A DNA stretch of 64,000 nucleotides from Bacteroidaceae bacterium (lineage in GTDB: Bacteria; Bacteroidota; Bacteroidia; Bacteroidales; Bacteroidaceae). Each line of letters starts with the position of its first letter. Positions within the stretch are counted from its first letter, which is position 1. The notes under the pieces are model-generated. The model had not been told where the DNA came from, did no database searches, and saw only the letters and a list, made by a program, of their open reading frames with translations. The stretch lies in the NCBI GenBank assembly GCA_017935785.1, contig JAGBGU010000005.1:18040-82039 (forward strand), read 5' to 3'. The position numbers were made by a program, and so were the translations under genes. Shown here in pieces: positions 26,625 through 33,974 of this stretch.

Positions 26625-27524
26625 TTATTGTTTCTCTATTCCAAGCAATTCTACAGTAAAGATTAGCGTGGAGAAGGGAGGTATCTTGGCCTGCTCCCTT
26701 GCACCGTATGCCAATTCCTGGGGGATGTAAAGTTCCCACTTACTGCCTACTGGCATCATGGTGAGGGCTTCGGTCCATCCCTTTATTACCTGGCCACAGG
26801 CAAAGGTGGCGGGCTTGTTGCGCTGGTAACTGCTGTCAAATACGGTTCCGTCTATGAGACGACCTTCGTAATGCACCGTCACCTTGTGCGTGGGCTGGGG
26901 CTTCTCTCCGGTTCCGGTCTTTATTTCCTTGTACTGCAGACCTGAAGGTGTGGTCTTTACACTGTCCTTCTTGGCATTCAGTTTGAGGAATTCTTCTCCG
27001 GCTGCACGGTTGGCGCCATACTTCTTCTCAATCTTTACCTTTTGATAGTAAGCGGCCTGTTTGGATACAATCTTCTGGGTACTGTCCATGCTGATGTACA
27101 TATTGGCACCCATCAGTCCGTCCTTGAAGCCCTGGATGAACTTGTCCTTTACCACAATGTCGGCAGAATCGCTGATCTGCTTGTTTACATTGGGGAGAAT
27201 CTGAGTCTCCAGTTGGGTACGGATTTCTATTCCCGCCAATCGGGCCTTGGCTTTCTTGTCGGCTTCGGTAAGAAGAATCTGGTCAAAACCTTTCATGAAA
27301 TCTTCCATGTAGGTGGTGTCCATGCCCAAACGCTGTGCCAGATAAGCCTTCAGACCCTGGGTGTTGGCTTTTCCGCAAGCATAGCTGAACGTATCCACGC
27401 TAACGGTATCCACCACTTCTACGGGCGCTTTCTTATTCTTCTTGGTTTTCTTTTTACCGGCAGCCATGGTGCTGATGCAACATAGCGCCAGTAAAGAGAA
27501 ACAAAATATTCTTACGTGCTTCAT
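26625..27524 (-). CDS. FKBP-type peptidyl-prolyl cis-trans isomerase, secreted (third of three)
   Basis: 299 residues. Signal peptide MKHVRIFCFSLLALCCISTMAAG, then a very basic linker (KKKTKKNKK) and an FkpA/FklB-type helical dimerisation domain (YACGKANTQGLKAYLAQRLG). The C-terminal FKBP domain runs from about 190: SGLQYKEIKTGTGEKPQPTH, VHYEGRLIDGTVFDSSYQRN, VIKGWTEALTMMPVGSKWELYIP and PPFSTLIFTVELLGI. The active-site aromatic residues are kept. It assists proline-limited folding in the periplasm. It follows the lipoprotein FKBP by five bases and is closed by a strong terminator. The segment VVDTVSVDTFSY has D-T-V, the Bacteroidales O-glycosylation motif. Confidence 0.95.
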   Translation of the reverse strand: MKHVRIFCFSLLALCCISTMAAGKKKTKKNKKAPVEVVDTVSVDTFSYACGKANTQGLKAYLAQRLGMDTTYMEDFMKGFDQILLTEADKKAKARLAGIEIRTQLETQILPNVNKQISDSADIVVKDKFIQGFKDGLMGANMYISMDSTQKIVSKQAAYYQKVKIEKKYGANRAAGEEFLKLNAKKDSVKTTPSGLQYKEIKTGTGEKPQPTHKVTVHYEGRLIDGTVFDSSYQRNKPATFACGQVIKGWTEALTMMPVGSKWELYIPQELAYGAREQAKIPPFSTLIFTVELLGIEKQ

Positions 27525-27529
27525 GACGA

Positions 27530-28399
27530 TTACTTCTCGATGCCGAGGAGTTCAATCTTGAAAATCAGACAAGAGAAGGGATCAATCATACCAGCCTTGC
27601 GGTCAGCATAGGCCTGATCCTGGGGAATGTAAACCATCCATGTAGAACCAACGGGCATGTGAGTAAGGGCGTTGGTCCAACCGGGGATTACCTGGTTGCA
27701 ACGGAAGGTAGTAGGCTCGTTGCGCTCGTAAGAGCTGTCGAAGATTGAATCGTTGATGAGCTTACCCTCGTAGTTAACCTTTACGCGGCTGGTGTCAGCG
27801 GGAATCTCACCCTTTCCTTCAACCAACACTTCGTAGAACACTCCGTTCTCCAGCTTCTTGATGCCTTCCTTCTTGGCAATCTTAGCCATGAACTCTTCAC
27901 AAGCCTTCTTGTTGCCGCCATACACTTCTTCCATGTGCTGAGCCTTGATAACCTGCATCTTAGCCTGTGCCATCTTGCCGGCATCCTCTACGCTCATAAG
28001 ACCGCCCTTACCGGTGGTTCCGGCAATGAAACCTGCCATGAAGTTCTTCAGGCTGATGGTCTTGGTGCTGTCCTCTCCGAACAGTTCGTTGTTCAGACCG
28101 GTTACCATCTGCTGGCTAATCTGCTGACCAATCTGGATACCTGCATAGTAAGCTGTATTCTTCTTGTCATCACCAGCGTTAGCGCCTTCGTTCAGACCCT
28201 TGATAAACTCGTTGATGTAAACGGTATCCACGCCCATGCGCTGTACCAGATATTCCTTCAGACCCTGGGTCTGTGCCATACCTACTGCATAGCTCAAAGA
28301 ATCCAAATCACTCTTCATATCAGCTGTGGGAGTTCCGTTTCCACAAGATGACATCAATGCTGCAAGAACAGCTGCACAAATAAAACCAAATTTCTTCAT
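27530..28399 (-). CDS. FKBP-type peptidyl-prolyl isomerase, lipoprotein (second of three)
   Basis: 289 residues with lipoprotein signal MKKFGFICAAVLAALMSSC (Cys19). The FKBP_N helical domain (SYAVGMAQTQGLKEYLVQRMG) closely resembles that of the next gene, showing recent duplication. The isomerase domain reads VKVNYEGKLINDSIFDSSYE, VIPGWTNALTHMPVGSTWMV and DPFSCLIFKIELLGI. The usual GxGxxP turn is altered (VEGKGEIPADTSRVK), and the proline-pocket loop (ADRKAGMIDPFSCL) differs from its paralogues, so substrate range or activity may differ. It lies between the cytoplasmic and secreted FKBPs in one transcript, five bases before the latter. Confidence 0.95.
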   Translation of the reverse strand: MKKFGFICAAVLAALMSSCGNGTPTADMKSDLDSLSYAVGMAQTQGLKEYLVQRMGVDTVYINEFIKGLNEGANAGDDKKNTAYYAGIQIGQQISQQMVTGLNNELFGEDSTKTISLKNFMAGFIAGTTGKGGLMSVEDAGKMAQAKMQVIKAQHMEEVYGGNKKACEEFMAKIAKKEGIKKLENGVFYEVLVEGKGEIPADTSRVKVNYEGKLINDSIFDSSYERNEPTTFRCNQVIPGWTNALTHMPVGSTWMVYIPQDQAYADRKAGMIDPFSCLIFKIELLGIEK

Positions 28400-28423
28400 T
28401 TTTAATTTAATGATAATTGTTTA

Positions 28424-29008
28424 TTATAATACTTTTATTAATTCTACATCAAAAATCAGCGTACTGTAAGGGGGAATGCTGCTTCCGGCACCGTTTTCGC
28501 CATAACCCAGCAGATAGGGGATATAGAAACGGTACTTGGCGCCCTCCTTCATCAACTGTACGCCCTCGGTCCAACCGGGAATCACCTGATTCAGACCGAA
28601 CTCTGCGGGTTCGCCGCGCTTATAGCTGCTGTCAAATACAGAACCGTTGATAAGGCTTCCCTCGTAGTGGCAGCGTACCGTATCAGTTGCCTTGGGCTGC
28701 TTACCTGTACCCTCGGTCAGGATTTCATATTGCAGGCCGCTCTTGGTGGTCACAACGCCTTCCTTCTTGGCATTCTCCTCAAGGAATGCTTTTCCTTCGC
28801 TTATGGCCTTCTGCGATTCTGCCTTCTGCTTTTCCTGAAAATAAGTGTTAAGCAAGGTCTGAGCCTCCTGGGAAGTCATGGCGGTAGCCTTCTCCTCCAT
28901 TACATCCTTGATGCTCTGCGCAAAGTCTTCAACACTAAAATTTTCAATGCCCATGTTCTTGAGCTGATGGCCTATTCCAAGACCCAAAGCATAACTTATT
29001 TTATCCAT
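28424..29008 (-). CDS. FKBP-type peptidyl-prolyl isomerase, FklB-like, cytoplasmic (first of three)
   Basis: 194 residues from ATG 29008, where the family start MDKISYALGLGIGHQLKNMG begins; eleven further in-frame codons upstream lie across the -7 region. There is no signal peptide. The helical N-terminal domain (to ~85) is followed by the FKBP domain: SGLQYEILTEGTGKQPKATD, CHYEGSLINGSVFDSSYKRG, VIPGWTEGVQLMKEGAKYRF and IPPYSTLIFDVELIKVL. This is the most canonical of the three copies. It starts the cluster and is divergent from the sirtuin gene. Confidence 0.95.
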   Translation of the reverse strand: MDKISYALGLGIGHQLKNMGIENFSVEDFAQSIKDVMEEKATAMTSQEAQTLLNTYFQEKQKAESQKAISEGKAFLEENAKKEGVVTTKSGLQYEILTEGTGKQPKATDTVRCHYEGSLINGSVFDSSYKRGEPAEFGLNQVIPGWTEGVQLMKEGAKYRFYIPYLLGYGENGAGSSIPPYSTLIFDVELIKVL

Positions 29009-29038
29009 TTTTATATATATAATGTCACTAATGCGGCG

Positions 29039-29046
29039 CAAAATTA
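29039..29046 (-). promoter_or_regulatory. Putative -7 box of the FKBP cluster
   Basis: Minus strand TAATTTTG fits TAnnTTTG, 31 bases before ATG 29008. It supports the shorter start for the first FKBP. No clear -33 box. Confidence 0.5.
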
Positions 29047-29090
29047 CTACTTTTTATTCATCTAATGCCTATCCTTACAGTTTTTTTTGT

Positions 29091-29098
29091 TATTTTTG
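29091..29098 (+). promoter_or_regulatory. Putative -7 box of the sirtuin-kinase-Fur unit
   Basis: TATTTTTG fits TAnnTTTG, 23 bases before ATG 29121. The upstream spacing element is not obvious. Confidence 0.5.
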
Positions 29099-29120
29099 CG
29101 CTAATTAAATGTAATTTAAC

Positions 29121-29825
29121 ATGAAGAAAGTGATTGTTTTGACCGGTGCCGGTGTTAGTGCCGAAAGTGGTATCAGTACATTTCGTGACAACGGAGGACT
29201 GTGGGAACAATACGATGTGGAACAGGTATGCACTCCTGAAGGATGGACAAAAGACCCCTCTCTGGTTACCCAATTCTACAATCTGCGCCGCAAACAACTG
29301 CTTCAGGTAAAGCCATGTCAGGCCCATTATCTGCTGGCCGAACTGGAAAAAGACTATCATGTAGCCATTATCACCCAGAATGTGGACAATCTGCACGAAC
29401 AGGCTGGCAGCAGCAACGTAATTCACCTTCACGGCGAACTGATGAAGGTTACCAGCAGCCTGCAGCCCAATAACGAGAAATACATACGCACGCTTGATGC
29501 GGACAATCCGGAAGTGAAGATTGGCGACCTTGCCGAAGACGGAAGCCAACTGCGCCCCTTCATTGTCTGGTTTGGCGAACCCGTACCCCAGATTGAGATG
29601 GCCGCAGAAATAAGCAGTCTGGCTGACATTTATGTCATAATCGGAACCAGCCTGAACGTATATCCCGCAGCCGGACTCACCCAGTTTGTACCGGACGGAT
29701 GCCCCATTTATCTGATTGACCCCAAGCCGGTAAAATGGAATAGCAACCGTCCATTCACTCACATAATGAAGGGTGCGTCAGAGGGCATGAAAGAACTGAT
29801 GGAACTTTTGAAATCAAAAAAATAG
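29121..29825 (+). CDS. SIR2-family NAD-dependent protein deacylase lacking the zinc cysteines
   Basis: 234 residues. NAD-binding motifs are clear: VLTGAGVSAESGISTFRD, TQNVDNLHEQAG, the catalytic His in VIHLHGEL, then GTSLNVYPAAGL and YLIDPKP. Between His and GTS, where sirtuins usually carry two Cys pairs for structural zinc, this protein has none (MKVTSSLQPNNEKYIRTLDA and onward). It keeps PFIVWFGEPVP. A zinc-free small domain is known in some bacterial sirtuins, so the protein may still be active as a deacetylase or long-chain deacylase. The next gene, a nucleoside kinase, starts four bases after the stop. Confidence 0.9.
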   Translation: MKKVIVLTGAGVSAESGISTFRDNGGLWEQYDVEQVCTPEGWTKDPSLVTQFYNLRRKQLLQVKPCQAHYLLAELEKDYHVAIITQNVDNLHEQAGSSNVIHLHGELMKVTSSLQPNNEKYIRTLDADNPEVKIGDLAEDGSQLRPFIVWFGEPVPQIEMAAEISSLADIYVIIGTSLNVYPAAGLTQFVPDGCPIYLIDPKPVKWNSNRPFTHIMKGASEGMKELMELLKSKK

Positions 29826-29829
29826 CAAC

Positions 29830-31488
29830 ATGAACAACATTCTGAAAATAAGATGTAAAAACAACAATAGCATTATATCCGTACCTCTGGGCAGTACACT
29901 TGCCGACGCCTTTTCCGCATCGCAGATAAAAATGGAATACGGACCGGTGGCCGCACTTGTAAACAACAAGGTGCAGGGCATGAACTACCGCTTCTATAAC
30001 AACAAGGACGTAGAGTTTCTCAGTCTTTACAATGCCGCCGGAATGCGCACTTATATACGCACGCTGTTTCTGGTTCTTATAAAGGCAGCGGAAGACCTCT
30101 ACCCCACAGGCAAACTGCTCATAAGCGCACAGGTAAACGGAGGTTTTTATTGTGAGATGCGCATAGGAAGGGAAATCAACGAAGAAGACGTAAGCAAACT
30201 GCGCAGCAGAATGCAGCAGATCATCGATGAAAATATGCCCGTAAGCCATATTCAATGTCCTGTGGAAGAAGCCATTGAACTATACGCCAAAAAGGACATG
30301 AAGAGCAAGGTAAAACTTTTGGAAAGTTTTGACAAGCTGTACACAAACTATTACAAGCTGGGCGATACCATAGACGATTTCTGCTCCTGCATGCTCACCC
30401 ATACCGGCCAACTGCATCTCTTCGACCTGGTTTATTATATGGAGGGGATGCTGCTTTGCGTGCCCAGCCAGAAAAATCCGGCAGAACTGGCAGAAAAAAC
30501 GGAACAGACACAGATGATAGACGTCATCCGCGAATACCACCGTTGGCAGGACATTCTGGGCATACGCAGCGTGGGCGACTTCAATACAGCGGTAAAGAAC
30601 GGACACGCCACCGAACTCATTAACGTAAGCGAAGCGCTGCAAGACAGAAAACTCAATCACATTGCGGATGAAATAGCATTGCGCCATTCACGCATAGTAC
30701 TGATTGCAGGCCCCAGCAGCAGCGGAAAAACCACAACCAGCAAACGGCTGGCCATCCTGCTCATGGCGTGCGGACTGAAACCCTATACCCTCAGTACGGA
30801 TGACTACTTCGTGAACAGGGTAGACACCCCGCTCGATGAAAAAGGCGAATATGACTTTGAATGTATACAGGCCGTGGACACGGCATTCTTCAACAAACAG
30901 ATGAACGAACTGCTTGAAGGAAAAGAGGTGGAACTACCGCGCTACGACTTCCAGAGCGGAAAACGTGTTTTTGAAGGGAAAAAACTCAGTATTGGTCCAG
31001 ACGACATCATCATTCTCGAAGGCAACCATGCGCTGAACCCCATCCTTACACAACAAATCCCCGACGACAAGAAATTCCGCATCTACGTGTCGGCTCTTAC
31101 TACCATCCAACTTGATGACCACAACTGTATCGCCACCCAGGACATCAGACTTTTGCGCCGCATTGTGCGCGATTACCAGTACAGAGGTTATTCCGCACTC
31201 CAGACCATACGCCGATGCCCCAGCGTTACCGCGGGAGAGGAAAAATGGATTATCCCCTTCCAGGTCTATGCCGATGTTACGTTCAACAGCGCCCTGCTGT
31301 ACGAAATATCCGTAATAAAGGACAAGGTGCTTTCCATACTTGAAGAAGTGAGCGAACGCGAGATTGAATACGCCGATGCAAACCGTTTGAGAAAGTTCCT
31401 GCATTATTTCCGCAGTATCCCCGAAGACCAGGTTCCGCCCACATCCCTGCTGCGCGAATTTGCCGGAGGAAGTTCATTCAAATACTGA
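29830..31488 (+). CDS. Nucleoside kinase: TGS/ThrRS-like N-terminus fused to uridine kinase domain
   Basis: 552 residues. An N-terminal TGS-like segment (KIRCKNNNSIISVPLGSTLA) and a threonyl-tRNA synthetase second-domain-like region are followed from ~280 by a P-loop kinase. Walker A is AGPSSSGKTTTSKRLA; LSTDDYFVNR and ILEGNHALNP are the base and Walker B-like motifs of the uridine kinase/PRK family. The arrangement is known in Bacteroidota and Firmicutes and is assigned as a uridine kinase-like nucleoside kinase; the role of the tRNA-synthetase part is unknown. It sits between the sirtuin gene and the Fur-type gene and overlaps neither. Confidence 0.9.
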   Translation: MNNILKIRCKNNNSIISVPLGSTLADAFSASQIKMEYGPVAALVNNKVQGMNYRFYNNKDVEFLSLYNAAGMRTYIRTLFLVLIKAAEDLYPTGKLLISAQVNGGFYCEMRIGREINEEDVSKLRSRMQQIIDENMPVSHIQCPVEEAIELYAKKDMKSKVKLLESFDKLYTNYYKLGDTIDDFCSCMLTHTGQLHLFDLVYYMEGMLLCVPSQKNPAELAEKTEQTQMIDVIREYHRWQDILGIRSVGDFNTAVKNGHATELINVSEALQDRKLNHIADEIALRHSRIVLIAGPSSSGKTTTSKRLAILLMACGLKPYTLSTDDYFVNRVDTPLDEKGEYDFECIQAVDTAFFNKQMNELLEGKEVELPRYDFQSGKRVFEGKKLSIGPDDIIILEGNHALNPILTQQIPDDKKFRIYVSALTTIQLDDHNCIATQDIRLLRRIVRDYQYRGYSALQTIRRCPSVTAGEEKWIIPFQVYADVTFNSALLYEISVIKDKVLSILEEVSEREIEYADANRLRKFLHYFRSIPEDQVPPTSLLREFAGGSSFKY

Positions 31489-31489
31489 T

Positions 31490-31912
31490 ATGGAACATAC
31501 CGAAATTGAGCAACATCTGCAGAACAAGGGGGTAAAGCCCACCGCCATGCGCATCCTTGTATATCGCGTGCTGGAACAATGTAACCATCCCATCAGCCTG
31601 AAGCAGCTGGAGGAACGCATGGTTACGGCAGACCGCAGCACCATATTCCGCACGCTCAACCTCTTGCTCAAGAACAATCTGGTACATTCCATAGAAGACG
31701 GAAGCGGTTCGCTAAAATACGAACTTTGCACAAGCCAAAGCCACAACACCTTCGACGACCAGCATGTACATTTCTATTGCGAAAAATGCAGCCGCACCTA
31801 TTGTCTCCATCACATAAACATACCACGAGTAAGCTTGCCCGATGAATTTGTAATTAACTCCGCAAACTTCATCATAAAGGGCATTTGTCCAAACTGTATA
31901 AACAAAAAGTGA
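31490..31912 (+). CDS. Fur-family metalloregulator
   Basis: 140 residues from ATG 31490, one base after the kinase stop; an open extension into the kinase gene is not used. The winged helix includes KPTAMRILVYRVLEQCNHPI and TADRSTIFRTLNLLLKNNLV. The dimerisation part has VHFYCEKC and GICPNC, the two CxxC pairs for structural zinc. The metal-sensing His cluster (HNTFDDQHVHF) is present. It could be a Fur, Zur or PerR type; sequence alone does not tell. It is the last gene of the sirtuin transcript. Confidence 0.9.
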   Translation: MEHTEIEQHLQNKGVKPTAMRILVYRVLEQCNHPISLKQLEERMVTADRSTIFRTLNLLLKNNLVHSIEDGSGSLKYELCTSQSHNTFDDQHVHFYCEKCSRTYCLHHINIPRVSLPDEFVINSANFIIKGICPNCINKK

Positions 31913-31974
31913 TTTTCAATAATTGTAATCACAACTTGACATTTTATCAATATAAGTGCATAAATTTACCCGTT

Positions 31975-32008
31975 TTTGCTATTCATATATACAAAATAAG
32001 TATATTTG
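31975..32008 (+). promoter_or_regulatory. gdhA promoter
   Basis: TTTG (31975-31978), a 22-base spacer and TATATTTG (32001-32008). This is a good match to the Bacteroidota promoter, 50 bases before the gdhA ATG. Confidence 0.65.
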
Positions 32009-32057
32009 TAAGCAGAAACACTATCAAAATGTAAGTAACCCTTAAAACATACGTATT

Positions 32058-33395
32058 ATGAAAATCGATAAGATAATGGCATCGCTCGAGGCAAAGCACC
32101 CTGGCGAAATGGAATATTTGCAGGCAGTAAAGGAAGTGTTGGTTTCCATAGAAGACATTTATAACAGACACCCCGAATTTGAAAAGGCCAAAATCATAGA
32201 ACGGCTTGTAGAACCCGACCGCATATTCACGTTCCGTGTAACTTGGGTCGATGACAAGGGCGAGGTACAGACCAATCTGGGCTATCGCGTACAGTTCAAC
32301 AACGCCATTGGCCCCTACAAGGGCGGCATACGCTTCCACGCTTCGGTAACGCTTTCCATCCTTAAGTTTCTGGGCTTTGAACAGACCTTCAAGAACGCTC
32401 TAACCACCCTACCAATGGGCGGAGGCAAGGGAGGTTCCGACTTCTCTCCCCGCGGAAAAAGCGATACTGAGATAATGCGTTTCTGCCAAGCCTATATGAC
32501 GGAACTTTGGCGCTATATAGGTCCTGATACCGATGTACCCGCAGGAGACATAGGAGTGGGCGCACGCGAGGTAGGCTATATGTACGGAATGTACAAGAAA
32601 CTCACCCACGAACATACCGGAACCTTCACCGGTAAGGGACTCGACTTTGGCGGTTCCCTCATCCGCCCCGAAGCCACCGGCTTTGGCGCCTGCTATTTTG
32701 TACAGTCCATGCTAAAGGATATGGGCACATGTTTCAAGGACAAGACCGTAGCCATCTCCGGATTCGGAAACGTAGCCTGGGGAGCGGCGCTGAAAGCCAC
32801 CGAACTGGGTGCAAAGGTAATTACCATTTCCGGGCCGGACGGATACATCTATGACCCCAACGGCATCAGCGGAGAAAAAATAGACTATATGCTGGAACTC
32901 AGAGCCTCCGGCAATGACATTGTGGCCCCCTATGCCGAAGAATTCCCCGGCGCCATATTCTATCCGGGAAAGAAACCCTGGGAGCAGAAGGCAGACATAG
33001 CCATGCCCTGTGCCACCCAGAACGAACTGAATGAGCAGGACGCACAACAACTCATAGACAACGGAGTACTGTGCGTGGGCGAAGTTTCCAATATGGGCTG
33101 CCGTCCCGAGGCCATAGACCTATTTCTGCAAAACCGCATACCTTACGGACCCGGCAAGGCTGTCAATGCCGGCGGAGTGGCCACTTCAGGACTGGAAATG
33201 TCACAAAATGCCATGCATATTTGTTGGAGTGAGGAAGAAGTGGACAAGAACCTACACCGCATCATGCAGGATATCCATGCCCAATGCATAAAATACGGAA
33301 CCGAGCCCAACGGCTACATCAACTACATGAAGGGAGCCAACATTGCCGGATTCATGAAAGTGGCCCGCGCTATGATGGCACAAGGTATCATTTAA
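32058..33395 (+). CDS. gdhA: NADP-type glutamate dehydrogenase
   Basis: 445 residues, the normal length for the hexameric type. It interconverts glutamate with 2-oxoglutarate and ammonium and is the main ammonium-assimilating enzyme in many Bacteroides. Seen: GPYKGGIRFH, the catalytic Lys in PMGGGKGGSDFSPRGKSDTE, VPAGDIGVGAREVGYMYG, the nucleotide-binding ISGFGNVAWGAALKATELG, and MPCATQNELNEQDA. It has its own promoter and no partner gene. Family members in this order may use NAD(P) with either preference, so cofactor choice is inferred from overall similarity to the NADP form. Confidence 0.96.
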   Translation: MKIDKIMASLEAKHPGEMEYLQAVKEVLVSIEDIYNRHPEFEKAKIIERLVEPDRIFTFRVTWVDDKGEVQTNLGYRVQFNNAIGPYKGGIRFHASVTLSILKFLGFEQTFKNALTTLPMGGGKGGSDFSPRGKSDTEIMRFCQAYMTELWRYIGPDTDVPAGDIGVGAREVGYMYGMYKKLTHEHTGTFTGKGLDFGGSLIRPEATGFGACYFVQSMLKDMGTCFKDKTVAISGFGNVAWGAALKATELGAKVITISGPDGYIYDPNGISGEKIDYMLELRASGNDIVAPYAEEFPGAIFYPGKKPWEQKADIAMPCATQNELNEQDAQQLIDNGVLCVGEVSNMGCRPEAIDLFLQNRIPYGPGKAVNAGGVATSGLEMSQNAMHICWSEEEVDKNLHRIMQDIHAQCIKYGTEPNGYINYMKGANIAGFMKVARAMMAQGII

Positions 33396-33403
33396 ACTTC
33401 CCG

Positions 33404-33470
33404 TAGAGACGTCATACTGTGGCTTCTCACCACAATCGGAATAAAAGAGACGCCACAATGTGGCGTCTCT
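33404..33470 (+). repeat. Pair of palindromic repeats after gdhA
   Basis: The second unit, 33446-33470, is a perfect 12-bp inverted repeat around one base (AGAGACGCCACA / TGTGGCGTCTCT). The first, about 33404-33428, is a decayed copy (AGAGACGTCATACTGTGGC). It may also serve as the gdhA terminator. Similar GAGACG...CGTCTC palindromes are common intergenic repeats in this phylum. Confidence 0.7.
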
Positions 33471-33498
33471 ACTCATATCATCATTTTGCAAATCCAGT

Positions 33499-33541
33499 AT
33501 CTCACTGCGAGCTTTAAATACTCCTTCTCCGCGGACAGATC
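33499..33541 (+). repeat. CTCCGCGGACA-type dispersed repeat, copy A
   Basis: 43 bases starting ATCTCACTG and ending CTCCGCGGACAGATC. It agrees with copy B (33653-33695) at 36 of 43 positions without gaps, and with the inverted copy C at 36218-36259. Confidence 0.7.
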
Positions 33542-33560
33542 CTGAAACAAGTTATTCGCC

Positions 33561-33579
33561 TTCGCTCATCGAAAACATC
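33561..33579 (+). repeat. 19-base direct repeat, left copy
   Basis: TTCGCTCATCGAAAACATC followed by a run of 12 T. The identical 19 bases recur at 36280-36298, on the far side of the beta-helix gene, again followed by a T run. Confidence 0.8.
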
Positions 33580-33652
33580 TTTTTTTTTTTAATGAGGTAT
33601 GGTCAGGATAACTTTACGTAGGTCCATAATGTCATGCTGAACTCGTTTCAGC

Positions 33653-33695
33653 ATCTCACTGTGAGCCTTCGCTACTACTTCTCCGCGGACAAATC
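33653..33695 (+). repeat. CTCCGCGGACA-type dispersed repeat, copy B
   Basis: 43 bases matching copy A. It is preceded by AATGTCATGCTGAA and a small hairpin (GCTGAA-CTCGT-TTCAGC). The same AATGTCATGCTGAA precedes copy C near 36193. Confidence 0.7.
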
Positions 33696-33743
33696 ACTAA
33701 AATACCAAAATTTTCTTTACATACTTTTTCGTTTTTTACTTTT

Positions 33744-33853
33744 CCTCGCCTTGCAAATCATTTTTCATGGCGAGAGCGTTATTTTTTCCTCGCGAGGAAA
33801 ATATGCAGGTTTAAGCTTATTAAAAAATGTCATTCCAATAATTTTTTACAAAT
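33744..33853 (+). repeat. Structured dispersed element, copy 2
   Basis: CTCGCC (33745-33750) pairs with GGCGAG (33769-33774). The palindrome TTTTCCTCGCGAGGAAAA is at 33784-33801. ATTCCAATAA follows after 30 bases, with a TTTTTACAAAT end at 33853. From CATGGCG (33766) the unit is 88 bases, equal to copy 1 near 13.2 kb. Confidence 0.7.
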
Positions 33854-33898
33854 AGTTGAAAAAAATATACTCGACATTATTCTTAGAACCATTCTTTA

Positions 33899-33929
33899 TT
33901 TGGTAAATAAAAAATAAACACTAACTTTG
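33899..33929 (+). promoter_or_regulatory. Promoter of the beta-helix gene
   Basis: TTTG (33899-33902), 19-base spacer, TAACTTTG (33922-33929). A near-perfect Bacteroidota promoter 45 bases before the ATG. Confidence 0.8.
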
Positions 33930-33974
33930 TCCGTATAAATAATAATATGATTGGCCTTATAAAAATACAAGCAG

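Noticed and set aside
33561..33595. T run after TTCGCTCATCGAAAACATC read as a terminator
   Set aside because: No stem precedes the T run; the sequence is better explained as part of a dispersed repeat.
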